Below, piece after piece: positions 27,747 through 39,278 of a DNA stretch of 64,000 nt. The stretch comes from Spongilla lacustris (taxonomy: Eukaryota > Porifera > Demospongiae > Spongillida > Spongillidae): positions 6,907,379-6,971,378 of the forward strand of contig OX442427.1 in the NCBI GenBank assembly GCA_949361645.1, given 5' to 3'. Position numbers and translations under genes: made by a program. Position 1 is the first letter of the stretch. Every line of letters starts with the position of its first letter. The notes below the pieces were generated by a model, which was not told the DNA's origin, did not search any database, and was given only the letters and a program-made list of their open reading frames with translations.

Positions 27747-28253
27747 TCTACAGACAAGATGGAAGTAATAACACCATGAAGCTTAGCCAGAGAGATACAC
27801 AAGTTTTATAACCTAAGTACCTCTAAAGTGCTGCTCATTTTGGAGAGATGCAAATTAATTAAGGGCTAGCTGTCGTATACCGGCCGGCGCGGTACTGATT
27901 TAGGTGATTTGTGTCGATCAACTGACGAGCCGTTTAGCGGCTACGACTACGCAAATATCACGTGCCGAACACCAGAATTGTATAGTAATGAATGTTTCTT
28001 TAACGCTACCCGACCCGTACGTTAAGCAACACTATCGTTTCCAATATGCATACCTGTCGCTGATGAGATGGCGGTGGCAAAGTCAAAGGTTGGTGGGGCT
28101 AGCTCGGCTTGCTTTTATCACGCGAGTACTGACCTGTCTTAATTACTACTAAAACAATCTTGTGGCTGCTGTAGACAAACGGTTCTAAGTTGGGCAGCCA
28201 CCTGTGAGTGCGTGCGCGATCATTTAGGTTCCACTGTATAGACCTAAATTAAT

Positions 28254-28486
28254 TATAACTGAATGAACATGTAAACATCAGGCTGCCCTTTAGACTGTTC
28301 ACAATCCAATTGAAACATCTCTTTGGCTAATAGTGCACCATTTAAAGAGGAGGTATCTGAATAATCTGATTTGCAATCATCTGAAATCAAAATCTCTACA
28401 TAATGCATCCACGCACATTCACTGCTGCTGTTAAATCCTTCCAAAGCTCTCTGGAGATTTGTGATCTCCATCCTCAACTGTTCAAT
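28254..28486 (-). CDS. Possible orphan terminal exon, unknown protein
   Basis: On the minus strand a TTTTTAG acceptor-like site is followed by an open frame of about 77 codons to a stop. It begins IEQLRMEITNLQRALEG, which looks like a coiled coil, and continues with a Ser/Asp-rich segment (SDDCKSDYSDTSS). No family is recognised and no upstream exon was found. It could be the 3' end of a gene broken by the repeats at 28.6-33 kb, or chance. Confidence 0.25.
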
Positions 28487-28629
28487 CTAAAAATGAAGTA
28501 CATGTGTAAGACCACACAAGAAAACATAAACCCCATGGCCTCCCCACATAAGCCCCATGGCCAGCCTCCCCACATAAGCCCCATGGACGCCCCATATATG
28601 TTAAGATAGTGGGGGCATGACCTTTATGT

Positions 28630-28710
28630 TCAGATGGAAACGAAACATAAACGAAACAGGTCTTTCATTCTCTGTTTCTTTTTCAGGTGATCAGATCAAA
28701 GGTTGATAGC
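28630..28710. repeat. Dispersed repeat, copy B
   Basis: Matches 22,485-22,560 in order and strand, with shared CTTTCATTC and GGTGATCAG segments. Confidence 0.5.
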
Positions 28711-28811
28711 TCTCAAATTGTTCAGAAAAAAAAAATCAGCACAATGTAATACTGATGTTAAATATGATTTACGGTATTCCTGCTATATGTACTACATTGT
28801 ACATCCAAGGC

Positions 28812-28925
28812 TAGTCTCGGCCCCAGACCCAACGGACGCAGCTGCGGATGGATTTACATCACCGCTACGCGTCAGACGCTGAAATCCATCCGCAGCCGCG
28901 TCCGTTGGGTCTGGGGCCGAGACTA
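28812..28925. mobile_element. Foldback element, TAGTCTCG family, copy 3
   Basis: Inverted repeat with ends TAGTCTCGGCCCCAGACCC. The left arm carries GCGGATGGATTTACATCACC and its right arm partner is partly deleted. It is most similar to copy 1 at 818-940. Confidence 0.75.
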
Positions 28926-28983
28926 ATCCAAGGCTAATAAATCGTCAGTGGCGTACTGAGGAACGTATTAAAGACTATAAAAA

Positions 28984-29012
28984 GAGGGGGGGGGGGGGGA
29001 GGGGGGGGGGCC
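28984..29012. repeat. Poly-G tract
   Basis: G runs broken by single A, about 28 bases. Confidence 0.85.
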
Positions 29013-29231
29013 GAATTCATTAAAAAAAATAGCAGGCGTAAGGCCGCAGACGTGCCAACAAGGGGGGAAAGTGCGGGAGGGGTGTGTCACTCCCGTCCCG
29101 CGCTCCGTGCGGAAGCAGTATCGTAGTTGTCTTTGAAACGTCATGGCCGCACATAGTTCTTTAAATATTACATTGAACTCTTTGGGTGCCAGTCTGCCAG
29201 ATGTGTATAATAATGATATAGTTATGTACAT

Positions 29232-29292
29232 GATTAGTCTGGGGACCAGACCATATATGAGAATATGTTCCATATTCTCATATGATATGGTA
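29232..29292. mobile_element. Small foldback with TAGTCTGGGG end
   Basis: TAGTCTGGGGACCAGACC is followed by an ATATGAGAATATG / CATATTCTCATAT hairpin. A TAGTCTGGGGACGCGACT run also occurs singly at about 1,879. Related ends to the TAGTCTCG family are possible. Confidence 0.4.
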
Positions 29293-29925
29293 CCATAGAA
29301 ATTGTACAATTTAATATGTTTGCATGTCAGTGATGTCACACAAGTACTGTAATTTACTCCACAAATTGCTGATTAACTTGCGTTAGAGTTTACCCCACAT
29401 CAATTAAAATGTGCACACCTATATATAGCGTATGACCTCGGTAACAGTTAATGTATTTTGAAGGGCTGTAGTACTTCCTATAAGTAGTTTATGTACCGTA
29501 CTCCTCCTAGCTCCTTAACTCATTGCGCCCATCTTCAAGAACAATTGTACCTCCATTTGCGTGCTATCGTGGACAGAAGGTACATTTATGCTGATTACTG
29601 CCAAAGTATACGCTTCAGGAAAGTCAGGTTGCTCTGAAAGAACATTTACGGAGCACGAGTGGCTACCAGATTAATTAATGCTATCAAACCGACGCTTGAA
29701 CTTATATTGCAACACTAATACTACGTTCACACGATACAATCTTTCCGTGCCAGCACGGTACTCATGGTTCGGCTCGGTTAAAATTTGACGAGTGAGCACT
29801 GTCAAAACCGTACGGCGGCTCGATTGTACATGTGGTATTATCATAGTATTAAAATGGCGAGCAATATTATGCAATAATTATAAAGTAATGAATGTATAAT
29901 TTAGTAATTCCTTGTCTATACTCCT

Positions 29926-30635
29926 CAGCGGCGGATCCAGGATTTCTGGAAGGGGGGGTCTAATAATTATATTCACAAGCGGGGGTGGGTACGGGAGGGG
30001 GCGTACCCCTTCCCGTAACAGCTAGGGGGACTGGGGGAGCGCTGTAAGCTCCCCCAGTGGGGCCTGGGGCGGAGCCCCAGCTGCTTTTTCACTTTTGCGT
30101 TCATTTAGCATGAAAATAAGCATACTTTGAAAGTGTATTCAGTATTGATAGCTAGCAAGTGCAATGTTCGAATTGATTAATATAGAAGCCTGCGTGAGTC
30201 AACGTGGATAGAGCGAATAGAAAACTCTACGCAAAGCCATTGTGACCGTATTCTGGTCTAAACGACACACACGTTTTACCTTTAATAGTATTATATACCT
30301 ACTTGATTTAGCTCTACCTGTTTCCTGAGGTAAACTATCTTCTTTTGACCGCTTACTTCTTGCTCGCACCATTCCATCGCGCAGCAGCAATACTAATTTA
30401 ATACTGCACGCTTGGAGGGCCTTGGCTTTAGACCCCCTCCCCACACACACACTCACACACACTTTGGGTCGAATGCTAACTCGCTGATTAGTTCACTCGC
30501 GTTCACTAAACGCTTCGTTTTTCAACTCGTCAATCATGTAATTAATTATTCATAAGTTAATTTATTCATAACTGGTCGGGGCGAGGGGGGGGGGGTCTTT
30601 AGACCCCTTAGACCCCCCCCCTGGATCCGCCACTG
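29926..30635. mobile_element. MITE with CAGYGGCGGATCCAGG termini
   Basis: The left end CAGCGGCGGATCCAGG and the right end CCTGGATCCGCCACTG form imperfect terminal inverted repeats. Both are followed inward by G-rich (left) or C-rich (right) sequence. A CTCCT repeat flanks both ends (29,921-29,925 and 30,636-30,640), a likely 5-bp target duplication. No transposase frame. CAG...CTG ends are typical of several cut-and-paste families, so the superfamily is left open. Confidence 0.65.
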
Positions 30636-30637
30636 CT

Positions 30638-31169
30638 CCTTTGCATGAAAGATCGGAACTAAGATAAACGTCATGTCCAGCGTAAAACCATCAGCGGTTG
30701 TCTACATGTAGAGACATTGTGTCATGTTCACGGACCTTTGCGTAATAAAATGGAAACGCTCGGAGTCATTCCTTCCTGCTCGGACAGTTATCCTCCGACC
30801 GATCCAGTCCTGATCCAATTATGCTGCCAACAGTAAGTCTGTAGTTGGATCAGGAACTGATGATAACTGTCCGAGCGGGAAGGAATGACTCCGACCGTTG
30901 CCATTTTATTACGCAAAGGTCCGCGAACGTGACAAAGGCAACCGCTGAGGTTTTTACTCCGGACATGACGTTTATCCATAGATATTAGAGGGACTTGTTG
31001 TGAGGATTCCAAGGGATAGCGGATGAAGTAGTAGTGTTTTTCTCTGTAAAGGCCTGGGTACTGGAACTGCCAGGAGTGTACCTGTTGATTGGTGTTAATT
31101 GGGTTGGTTTCCAATCCCTTTACCTCTAATATCTATGGTTTATCGTAGTTCCGATCTTTCATGCAAAGG
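30638..31169. mobile_element. Large hairpin element with nested insertion
   Basis: The outer arms begin CCTTTGCATGAAAGATCGGA and end in its reverse complement. Inner portions pair over TCATGTCC, CAGCGGTT, GGACCTTTGCGTAATAAAAT and TCGGACAGTTATC. The right arm is split at 30,976 by a second element (30,977-31,138). Confidence 0.7.
30977..31138. mobile_element. Nested 162-bp element, CCATAGATATTAGAGG ends
   Basis: Terminal inverted repeats CCATAGATATTAGAGG / CCTCTAATATCTATGG. The host hairpin arm resumes after it with TTTAT present on both sides, a probable 5-bp target duplication. It is younger than the hairpin it interrupts. Confidence 0.65.
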
Positions 31170-31191
31170 GTCCATTGTTGTCTACAAATCC

Positions 31192-31577
31192 CAGGGGCGT
31201 GCGCAGGGTTTTGTAAAGGGCAGCGCGGTTATACAACACAGGCGGGCCAAATGCGAGCTGGGGGGGGGGGGGGGGGGGGGGGGGGGCCCGAATATACGAG
31301 TGGGGGGGGGGGGCGGGGGGGGGAGCAGAATATACGAGCGGGGGGGGGGGGGGGGGGGGCCAGGCCGAGCGGGAGACCCTTGCGTTTCGCCACATACGAG
31401 CGGCGTTAAGGTCCCTCCCACGGTGCCATTCAATTTATCCTTCGCTACTGGTGACATATTTAATACCTTGCGCACATATTTAAAAAAAAGTTCAGAGCCA
31501 TAAGGGGGGTTCGTCCGAACCCCCTCGAACCCCCTCGAACCCCCCCCCCCCCCCCCCCCCCCCTGCGTAAGCCCCTG
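31192..31577. mobile_element. MITE with CAGGGGCGTGCGCAGGG-type ends
   Basis: The left end CAGGGGCGTGCGCAGGG pairs with the right end CCCTGCGTAAGCCCCTG. The interior holds long G tracts with CGAATATACGAG repeats (31,261-31,360) and a C run at 31,541-31,563. No coding capacity. Confidence 0.55.
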
Positions 31578-31664
31578 ATAATTTTATACATCACCAAATT
31601 TTTAAAAATTAAATTCTATACCTAGTACCTTGTAATATCGCATACATTACTATACACCAAACGC

Positions 31665-31720
31665 AAACATAAACCCTAGCCAGGATGGCTCTGGCGATGG
31701 ACCGGATCAGTCAATCATCC
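31665..31720 (-). pseudogene. Retrotransposon tail scrap
   Basis: The minus strand reads LIRSIARAILARV, matching the last residues of the retrotransposon protein family (compare ARAILAR at 24.1 kb). Confidence 0.4.
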
Positions 31721-31972
31721 ATAAATCTAAGCCATATCTGCATCACTGCTATGTTTACCACCAAAATATTCATGACTTGGGTGACGCATAACGCCCCTGT
31801 TGAGAAGTTTTAGTTTTGGGACCGAGGCGACGCCTGAACTGGTTTTAGTGGTCTAGCTTATTATGAAGTCCGTCCCCCCAATCTTTAAATATGTTCCTAC
31901 ACCACTGTATCTTGGGGTTTTTGGTGTGTGTGTACGTAGCCGCATAGGGGTTTTAATGTGGTGCCCTCGCCT

Positions 31973-32168
31973 AGTTGGGCGTAGCCCGACCTTCGCGTAT
32001 TGGCGGATGGTCGGGACCTGGATTTGTACCCATCTGATAGCGTATGTGGGCCATATCCCACATATGTGATAATATCTCACATACGGTACAAATCCAGGTA
32101 CATGTATATATGTATAGGCTTGATACCCGACCTTCCGCCAATACGCGAAGGTTGGGCTACGCCCAACT
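31973..32168. mobile_element. Foldback element, AGTTGGGCGTAGCCC arms
   Basis: Inverted repeat. The left arm is AGTTGGGCGTAGCCCGACC with TTCGCGTATTGGCGGA, and a second paired block is CCTGGATTTGTACC. The right arm is the reverse complement with small indels. A related CGAAGGTCGGGCCACG run occurs singly near 44,740. Confidence 0.65.
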
Positions 32169-32682
32169 AACCCTCGCCCGCTACTGGTACTGGGACCAGT
32201 GGTGCATTTGTAGTGTTAAGGAGGCATAGTATGGTACTGTACCCCTGAGAATTCCATATCGTCACCCCTTCCGCCGCACACCTCACTTTGGTGTTGTTAG
32301 AGAGTGCGGAGGAAAAGGTACCATTATGGTGGCTCTAGGACCAGCTACTGTCGTCCACTAGCACTCTTTTGGAGTGATTGCGTGGCCGCTTTTACGACAG
32401 AAGCGGTCTTCGAACCAAAAACACACTGGAACTTAGGCTTGTCGCTCACGGTTTGTAACGTACTCCGGTAACGTCCATTTGCAATCTTATAGCTTCAGGC
32501 CGGCCCCGTAGAGCCGGCCCGCCGCTCTGCCTCTCGACATGATCAAGGGTTCCGAAGTAAGCGGTAATAGTGTAACCAACTGGAAGGCTGGTCACACGAC
32601 TCGTTGCTGAAAGCTGCGAATGCTTCTGGCTTCAAACTCATCGCTTTTATAGGAAAGTGGACTGCTGCTAATACTAGTTGTT

Positions 32683-32882
32683 NNNNNNNNNNNNNNNNNN
32701 NNNNNNNNNNNNNNNNNNNNNNNNNNNNNNNNNNNNNNNNNNNNNNNNNNNNNNNNNNNNNNNNNNNNNNNNNNNNNNNNNNNNNNNNNNNNNNNNNNNN
32801 NNNNNNNNNNNNNNNNNNNNNNNNNNNNNNNNNNNNNNNNNNNNNNNNNNNNNNNNNNNNNNNNNNNNNNNNNNNNNNNNNN
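32683..32882. other. Assembly gap (200 N)
   Basis: Exactly 200 N, a conventional placeholder, so the true distance between the flanks is unknown. Open frames across it are meaningless. Confidence 0.99.
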
Positions 32883-32986
32883 TTCCTATGTTTCTTAATG
32901 CCCTCCATATTCTGAGAGGGGTAGAAACCAAAGTCATACGTAAGACCCCCCCTAGCCGTAGGCGCAAATCATTTGGACTGCATGAT

Positions 32987-33052
32987 TAGTCTCGTACCCA
33001 GACTTACTTACGTAAGCATTATGTTTACGTAAGTGAGCTGGGAACGAGACTA
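32987..33052. mobile_element. Foldback element, TAGTCTCG family, copy 4
   Basis: A 66-bp hairpin with ends TAGTCTCGTACCCAGAC / AGCTGGGAACGAGACTA and a TTACGTAAGCATTATG centre. The shortest member of the family here. Confidence 0.7.
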
Positions 33053-33600
33053 CCGCATGAAAACAAACTCGACACGACACGTTACATGCAGTATAGATAC
33101 TGTTTAAAGTAGTTAAACAGGGTTAACAAAGCACCCGTTGCGCACGTCATCGAAAGGGGCGCGGCTATGACTTCACGATCGAGTGCATGTGACTCCGAGC
33201 TCACGCAAGCGCACTGCATAGCGAAGGTTCGGGTCGTAGCCAACACGTGCGGTTTTTGCTCCCCCACCCACCCCTCTTCGCCGTTACACGTCCGTTGTCC
33301 GATTTACAATTTGACAACGTGATGAGTGTCAGGGTTGGTCTGCTCGGGACCTCGCAGAACCGGCACACCCCCAACTGCGGGGGGCGTGTCCCTGACATCA
33401 CCTCCCAAACACTAACTAGCTGACGAGATGGGCAAGCAGAAGCTCGAGTCCGGTAATAGATCAGCTCGCACGGGTCCCACTGCCACAGTGCGTAAAGTTA
33501 ATGTACGACATACAATGGGTGTGCCTGTTTACTGATTCATAGTTTCAGGGTTTCTGGCCTAACAATTACAGTTGACGTAATCCATGCTGTACGTCATGTC
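33053..33600. other. Intergenic stretch upstream of the VIT-VWA gene
   Basis: Moderately CpG-rich sequence without a recognisable exon. TATATATATG at 33,614-33,623, 38 bp before the start codon of the next gene, could be its TATA box with a very short 5' UTR. Confidence 0.35.
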
Positions 33601-33660
33601 CGCCCCGGATATGTATATATATGTGTCATGTATAACGAATTGAATACCTTACTATAAAAA

Positions 33661-36651
33661 ATGTCGGAGGCAGGGCTATTCGTAGTGGGGAAGGATACAT
33701 CAGTACCGCTCAAAGAAGTGTCCGTCAAAGCGCATATCAATGGATTCTTGGTGGGTCTTGACTCCACGCTCAAGTACTCCAACACGGGAGTGGATCCTAT
33801 CGAAGTGGTCTTCAGGTTCCCTCTGGAGGAGTCCTTTGCAGTAGTCGGACTGGAGGCGGTCATCGATGGACGAAAGGTGAAAGCCGTCATACGAGAGAAG
33901 GAAGAGGCTCGTCAGATGTACAACGATGCCATTGCCAGCGGCTATTCGGCAGCGCTAGCCGAGGAGAAGACGGGAGACATCTTCAGCATCTCTCTGGGAA
34001 ATCTACCTCCATATAAAGATGCGGAGCTTCATCTGAAGTTAGCCGGAGAGCTTCCGTTAGACGCCGAAGGCGGCGTGCGCTTCAACCTTCCAGCGGTCCT
34101 CAAACCGCGATACACTCCTCTTGGTTCTACGGATCCTCTGGCCAAGATAGAAGCAGCCTCACACCAAGGATCAGCTCCAGCCGTGTTTAGCTTCCATCTG
34201 GAAGTAGCCAGTCGTGGAGTGTCAGACGTGACCTCGCCCACTCACCCGTTGAGTAAGGAAACAAAAGGTGGTGTGATCAAGGCGTCCATCAACGAGGGAC
34301 ATCCCCTGGACAAGGATCTGGTGGTGGTTGTCCAGTACAAGAGTCCCTATGAGCCAAGGGCCATAGTGGAGAATGGAGAGAAGGGTGTAAATAAAGAGTC
34401 CATGATGTCAGGTCCAGTGGTGATGTTGAACTTCTTCCCAGAGTTCAAGAGCACCAAAGCTGCCTGTGAGTTCATCTTTCTGGTTGACCGCAGTGGCAGC
34501 ATGGGTGGAGAGTTCATCAAGAGTGCTCGTGAAACACTGATCTTATTTCTGAAGAGCATTCCTCCAGGCTGCTCCTTCAACATCATAGGGTTTGGGTCCA
34601 ACTATGAATCCCTGTTTCCATCAAGTGTTCCCTACAACCAGGAGAACCTTGACAAAGCCATCCACCATGCTGAACATGTGGATGCAGATCTAGGAGGCAC
34701 AGAGCTCCTCCCACCTCTGCAGTTCATCTTTGGACAGCCACTCCTTGAAGGTCTTCCTCGCCAGGTGTTTGTCCTGACTGATGGTTCTGTAAGCAACACA
34801 GAAGCCTGCATCCAGGAAGTGAAGAGGAATGTGGGGAGTGCAAGGTACTGTGTATACTAAAGCACTCTTCAGTAGTGAGCGTTACTACAAGTGTTCTGCA
34901 CACAGATGTTTTACATTTGGGATTGGGTCTGGGGTGTCCACATATTTGGTGAAGGGACTGGCTCAGGCAGGAAATGGAACAGCAGAGTTCATCCAGAGTG
35001 GAGAGAGACTACAACCAAAGGTAGGGGGAGGGGCACTCTAATTTTAGTAATGCCACAAGACTCAGTAGTGTAATCAAATGTAAGGGGAGGGGAGGGGGGG
35101 GGATTCTAACTTTAGTAATGTCACTGTCGCATTATCCAGTAGTATAATCAAAGCTAGGGATAGGTAGCTATAGGGGCATGCTAATCTTTTTTTAGCAATG
35201 TCACATATGCCTTAATTTGAGTTGTAGACTAATGTAACCTTTATGCAACACAACATGCAGTATTGATCATGCTGGTAATTCTGAGTATCAAATCCTTGCA
35301 ATGAATAGTCAATAGATAGTCAGTGCTACCCAGCAGAGGCCAACATACTGGACTGGTAACTCTACATCTATTCTGTACCTATGAAGTTTGTATTTATGCA
35401 TGCATCAGTATGGATGTATAATGTACATCTTTAACTGAAAATTGTTGTTGGATAGATCACTAAACCTTCCTCACATTTCAGGTCATTCGTAGCCTCAAGC
35501 AGGCCTTGCAGCCTGCAGTCACAAACCTGAGAGTGGAGTTCCAGCTTCCTCATGGCTTTGAGGTCACACAGGCCCCCTCCAAACCCCCTGTGCTGTTCAG
35601 TGGGGACAAGGCTGTGGTCTATGGGATCCTGAAGGGACCCTCTGAGCTGATGTCTCCAGTGGACTGCACTGCCTCTCTCAAGGGTCAGATCAGGGACCAG
35701 CCAGTGGAGTACTCCATTCCATTTGAAGTACCTGGCAACAGTCCCTCCTTCCCCATCCCCATCATCCACCACCTTGCATCCAAGGCCCTGATCAAGGACT
35801 GGGCTCAGGATGGAGGGAACAAGAAGTCAGAGATAGTGAAGCTGAGCATTGAGTCCAGTGTGGTGTCCAGTCACACAGCATTTGTTGCAATAGACGAGAA
35901 CAACCAACCTGTTAAGGGAGCCATGAAGACATGGGACATCACTGCTGAGATGGCTGAAGGCAGTGTTGCTCAACCGGTGATGTCTTCAGGACCATGTTTT
36001 GGGGGGTTTGTTATGGCCTGCCCTCCCCCACCTCCATCAGCATCATTTGGGTGTGCTCCACCCCCACCCCCACCAGGTGCATACAGCATGGGGCCACCCC
36101 CACCTCCACCTGGTGCATACAGCATGGGGCCACCCCCACCCCCACTTGCTGCATGCAGCATGGGGCCACCCCCACCTGCACCTTATCCCATGACCTCTTG
36201 CCCACCACCTCAACCAAGGGCTATGAGGTCATCATCACCAATGTCGCAGACATTTTCAGCTCCACCCTCAAGGGCACCTGTAGCTAAGCAAAGATGTGCA
36301 ATGTCAGCCTCAGGCCCAGGCCCTACTGGGCGTGGTACTGACTCCCTGTCCAGTCTCATATCATTACAACAAGCTGATGGGTCATGGAAGTTGGATGATG
36401 TCATTGCAAAGGTCCTCTCCAAGAGCCTCAAGGAGCTAAGTGATGCATGTCCAGTAAAGTGTGATGGGGGAGTGTCCACCATATGGGCCACTGTCCTCTG
36501 TTATGTGTACCTGGAGCTGAAGCATCCATCCCAAAAGGATGAATGGGAGCTGATTGCCATGAAGGCAGAGCTGTGGTTGGATGGCCAGTCCCTTCCTGCT
36601 GGAGCTGATCTCAATAAGATGAAGGATGCTGCTAGGAAAGTTGTTGCTTAG
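33661..36651 (+). CDS. VWA5A: VIT and von Willebrand A domain protein (VWA5A-like), 3 exons
   Basis: Intracellular VIT-VWA proteins of the VWA5A/PARP4-like group are poorly understood; VWA domains bind partners through a metal site. Exons 33661-34844, 34906-35020 and 35482-36651 join in one frame to 822 residues, close to the usual 780-820. The VIT domain is about 1-135 (VPLKEVSVKAHINGFL, then ALAEEKTGDIFSISLGN). The VWA domain is about 265-430 with an intact metal site D276-x-S278-x-S280 in FLVDRSGSMGG, a downstream GGTELL threonine and VLTDGS. Residues about 609-690 are a Pro-rich linker built on a 30-bp repeat (PPPPPPGAYSMG units). The C-terminal module (about 720-822) includes ADGSWKLDDVIAKVL and IWATVLCYVYLE, matching the conserved VWA5A tail. 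Intron 1 is only 61 bp. Intron 2 holds diverged 80-bp repeats. The name is by architecture; a PARP4-type relation is possible. Confidence 0.9.
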
Positions 36652-39095
36652 GAAATAACAAGTATGTGCGATGTAGAAAGTTATACATTCACTAGCTGCT
36701 AGTACGTGTGAATTTTATTACCCAGCTGGCTTTATAGTCATGTCATGAAATTTGTATGCGGTCGTAACTAAGGGCAACCAACACATGACGTGCCCGCCAG
36801 TGCTCGTGTGGCATACAGTGCAGATGAAGTGGCCACCAAAACAGACTATGAAGAAAACTAATTGAAGCAGGAGGAGGTTTATATTACTTCACACCTAAAA
36901 AAAAGAGGGGGAGGGTGTCTCTGTGTTTCCACAATCTGGCCAACACTTCATAAGTTCACTTCAGTTCCTCCTCCCCAGTCTGGATGAAGTTCCTCCGCAC
37001 TTCTGATTATAATCGTCATTGATTTGGGCAGAAGGTTGCAAGCCAACGCCGGGGAAGCCAATTCCTTGTCTTTCCTTTCTGAAAGGCAAGCAGTGGCCGT
37101 GGATTTGGGAAATTCAGTTCTGTGTAGTATTGCAGATCTTCCTTAACTTTCAGCTACACACAATATTGTAGAAAGTCTGGTCATTCTTCCGTACCTTGAT
37201 GAGTAAACACATCAGTATTTAGTTTGCTTGCACAAATTCTTCAGTGCTACATCCCATTAAATGTCTGCCCTAAACTTTGGGCCAGACAGAAGAATTCATG
37301 CAAACCAAAATTTAATATGTATTGATTCATGACGACTTAACACTCTAGATCTACATCATGGATATTTTATCACCTACCTGTAAAAATACCCACCATTAAT
37401 AACTTTGCCCCATTGTTCCAAAAATATTAACTGCATGATTTAATTTGGTGATGTAGTAAAAAGTAAGGAATCCGGCAAGGGATTACGGACTTTATAAATA
37501 AATATTACATGTCTCCATGTCCGTGATCCCTTGTTTCCTTATAGGTACATGCACCACCAATTTTATTTCATTGAAGGTTAACGTACAGGTGGGACAACTC
37601 AAGAGTGTTCCTAAAAGCGCCCGCGCCATGCTGGCTCCTATTGTGTCGCATCTGATCCAGTTAGAATAAAACAATCAATTTTCAGTGTTGATGAGTTACG
37701 ATTGATAATTAATCTTTGGTAAAAACCAGCGTAAAGTGGATATCGCGGAACAAGCTGTATTACTCTTCAAGTTAAGCTGATGGAGTAACAAAATTTACAA
37801 TGCATTTGGACCCAAGATGATACGAAGTCAGGGAGTTGTGAACGATAATCCCTCGACCTGGCGGTGATTTGTTTTCTTAATCGGAGAGACTTTCATGCAA
37901 ATAAAAAAAATAGTTCCATTGCGAAGAAGGATGCAAAAGTAACTGCCATAAAAAGGTTATGCTTTAGACATCAGTAATGCATTCAAAATTAATTAGGCAT
38001 CAATGATTTTAATTTGGGCGTTCGCAAGGTGTTATCTGTTCGGACATCCTTACTACTTACTGTGTACCTGCATTAGCGTTTTGCAAAGAGCAAAGTCTGG
38101 CCGAAATTATCGTTTTGTACTTTTAAATGAGTGCAACGGCCCTTGACACATTCGCCTAATCAGGTAATGCGTGAGTGTCTTGTTTCACATACCTTACGGA
38201 GGTATAGGAGTTTTGCTCTGGTCTAAAGGACATTAGCTTGCATGGAAAACAATGTAAATCTGGCTGTAACGTCTCCACTAAATATTGCTTTTAGCCACGT
38301 TATAGATTTGAAGCGCTCCTGTGAAAGGAAGCCGGAAAAGATACAAAGAAAGGCACACTCTTGAGTTACGCCTTAATTGCATCTGGCGCACCGCGCGCGC
38401 GTACCAGCTGGATGTATGTATAATTAGAGTCGTGGCAACCACACTTGTTATTAAAATTTTACCCATTATTTTTTTATTACTCATTTTAAATGATTTTCCT
38501 GTACAGCAAGAGACCTTTCAAATCACCAGCATCATTAAAGTGCTCAGTACAACAACACAAGTAAGAAAATAAGGTGACCTTTCCCGGCTTTTTGCAGCTG
38601 CATGCAGGTACGTTCGCGCGTAAAACAGGCCTCATAGCACGCGTTGCCTTTTCAAAGCAGCATTGGAACTTCTCTATATGGCTAGTTGTTCTCGTCGGCT
38701 GTATCAGTGTAGACACGAGTACTACCGGGATGTAAACATTAAGAATCCGCCTGTAGTGAATATTTACTAACATGCTAATACGAGTACTACCGGGATGTAA
38801 ACATTAAGAATCCGCCTGTAGTGAATATTTACTAACATGCTAATACAAACATAATCCGGTACCTGCATATACATCGGGCGCGCGGACACTGGTACCAATC
38901 AATTAATAACAATTTAGGAAACCCGTAAGGGCCTATAGCTCTGTTAGTCAGTTGAGTCCACAAAATAACACTAGTCTGTTTTGCATGAATGCATAAATGT
39001 GTGAATTTTTCAAAGTGACGAAATAACGCAGGGCTAGCTACATGTACGTAGGGTGTAACAATAATTGATTAAAAAAATAATGATTAGGTATATAG
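36652..39095. other. Intergenic stretch, few features
   Basis: No convincing exon on either strand. Contains a hairpin at about 37,464-37,540 (GGCAAGGGATTACGGA paired with TCCGTGATCCCTTG) and an exact 65-bp tandem duplication at 38,716-38,845. Confidence 0.5.
38716..38845. repeat. 65-bp tandem duplication
   Basis: Two copies of a 65-bp unit beginning CGAGTACTACCGGGATGTAA, apparently identical, so either recent or an assembly artefact. Confidence 0.85.
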
Positions 39096-39099
39096 TGAT

Positions 39100-39210
39100 T
39101 TGCAGGCAATACGCATGCGCGTTTTAGTACAGTATCGCTTTCTTTGGAAAACCACTACACTATGGAATCACTCGCAGAAGACGTTTTGATAATATTCATG
39201 GCAACTTTAT
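39100..39210 (+). pseudogene. F-box gene 5' end, duplicate copy 1 (truncated)
   Basis: CAGTATCGCTTTCTTTGG followed by an ATG at 39,161 reading MESLAEDVLI and then a stop. It is the same leader and start as the intact gene at 41,613, with a Pro to Ala change and loss of homology after about 45 coding bases. Confidence 0.65.
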
Positions 39211-39278
39211 TATTAATTTACGTGACTTGTGACGTCACATGAAAGGGAGTAATTATGTTTATAATTATTTTACTGATT

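Noticed and set aside
31099..31503. Gly-rich 134-codon frame and Pro-rich mirrors
   Set aside because: Created by G tracts inside a MITE. Homopolymer lengths are not reliable.
32543..32989. Frames spanning the run of N
   Set aside because: Translation through an assembly gap of unknown true length.
38278..38773. Several 70-95 codon frames on both strands
   Set aside because: No family resemblance, no splice context, and ordinary for non-coding sequence of this base composition.
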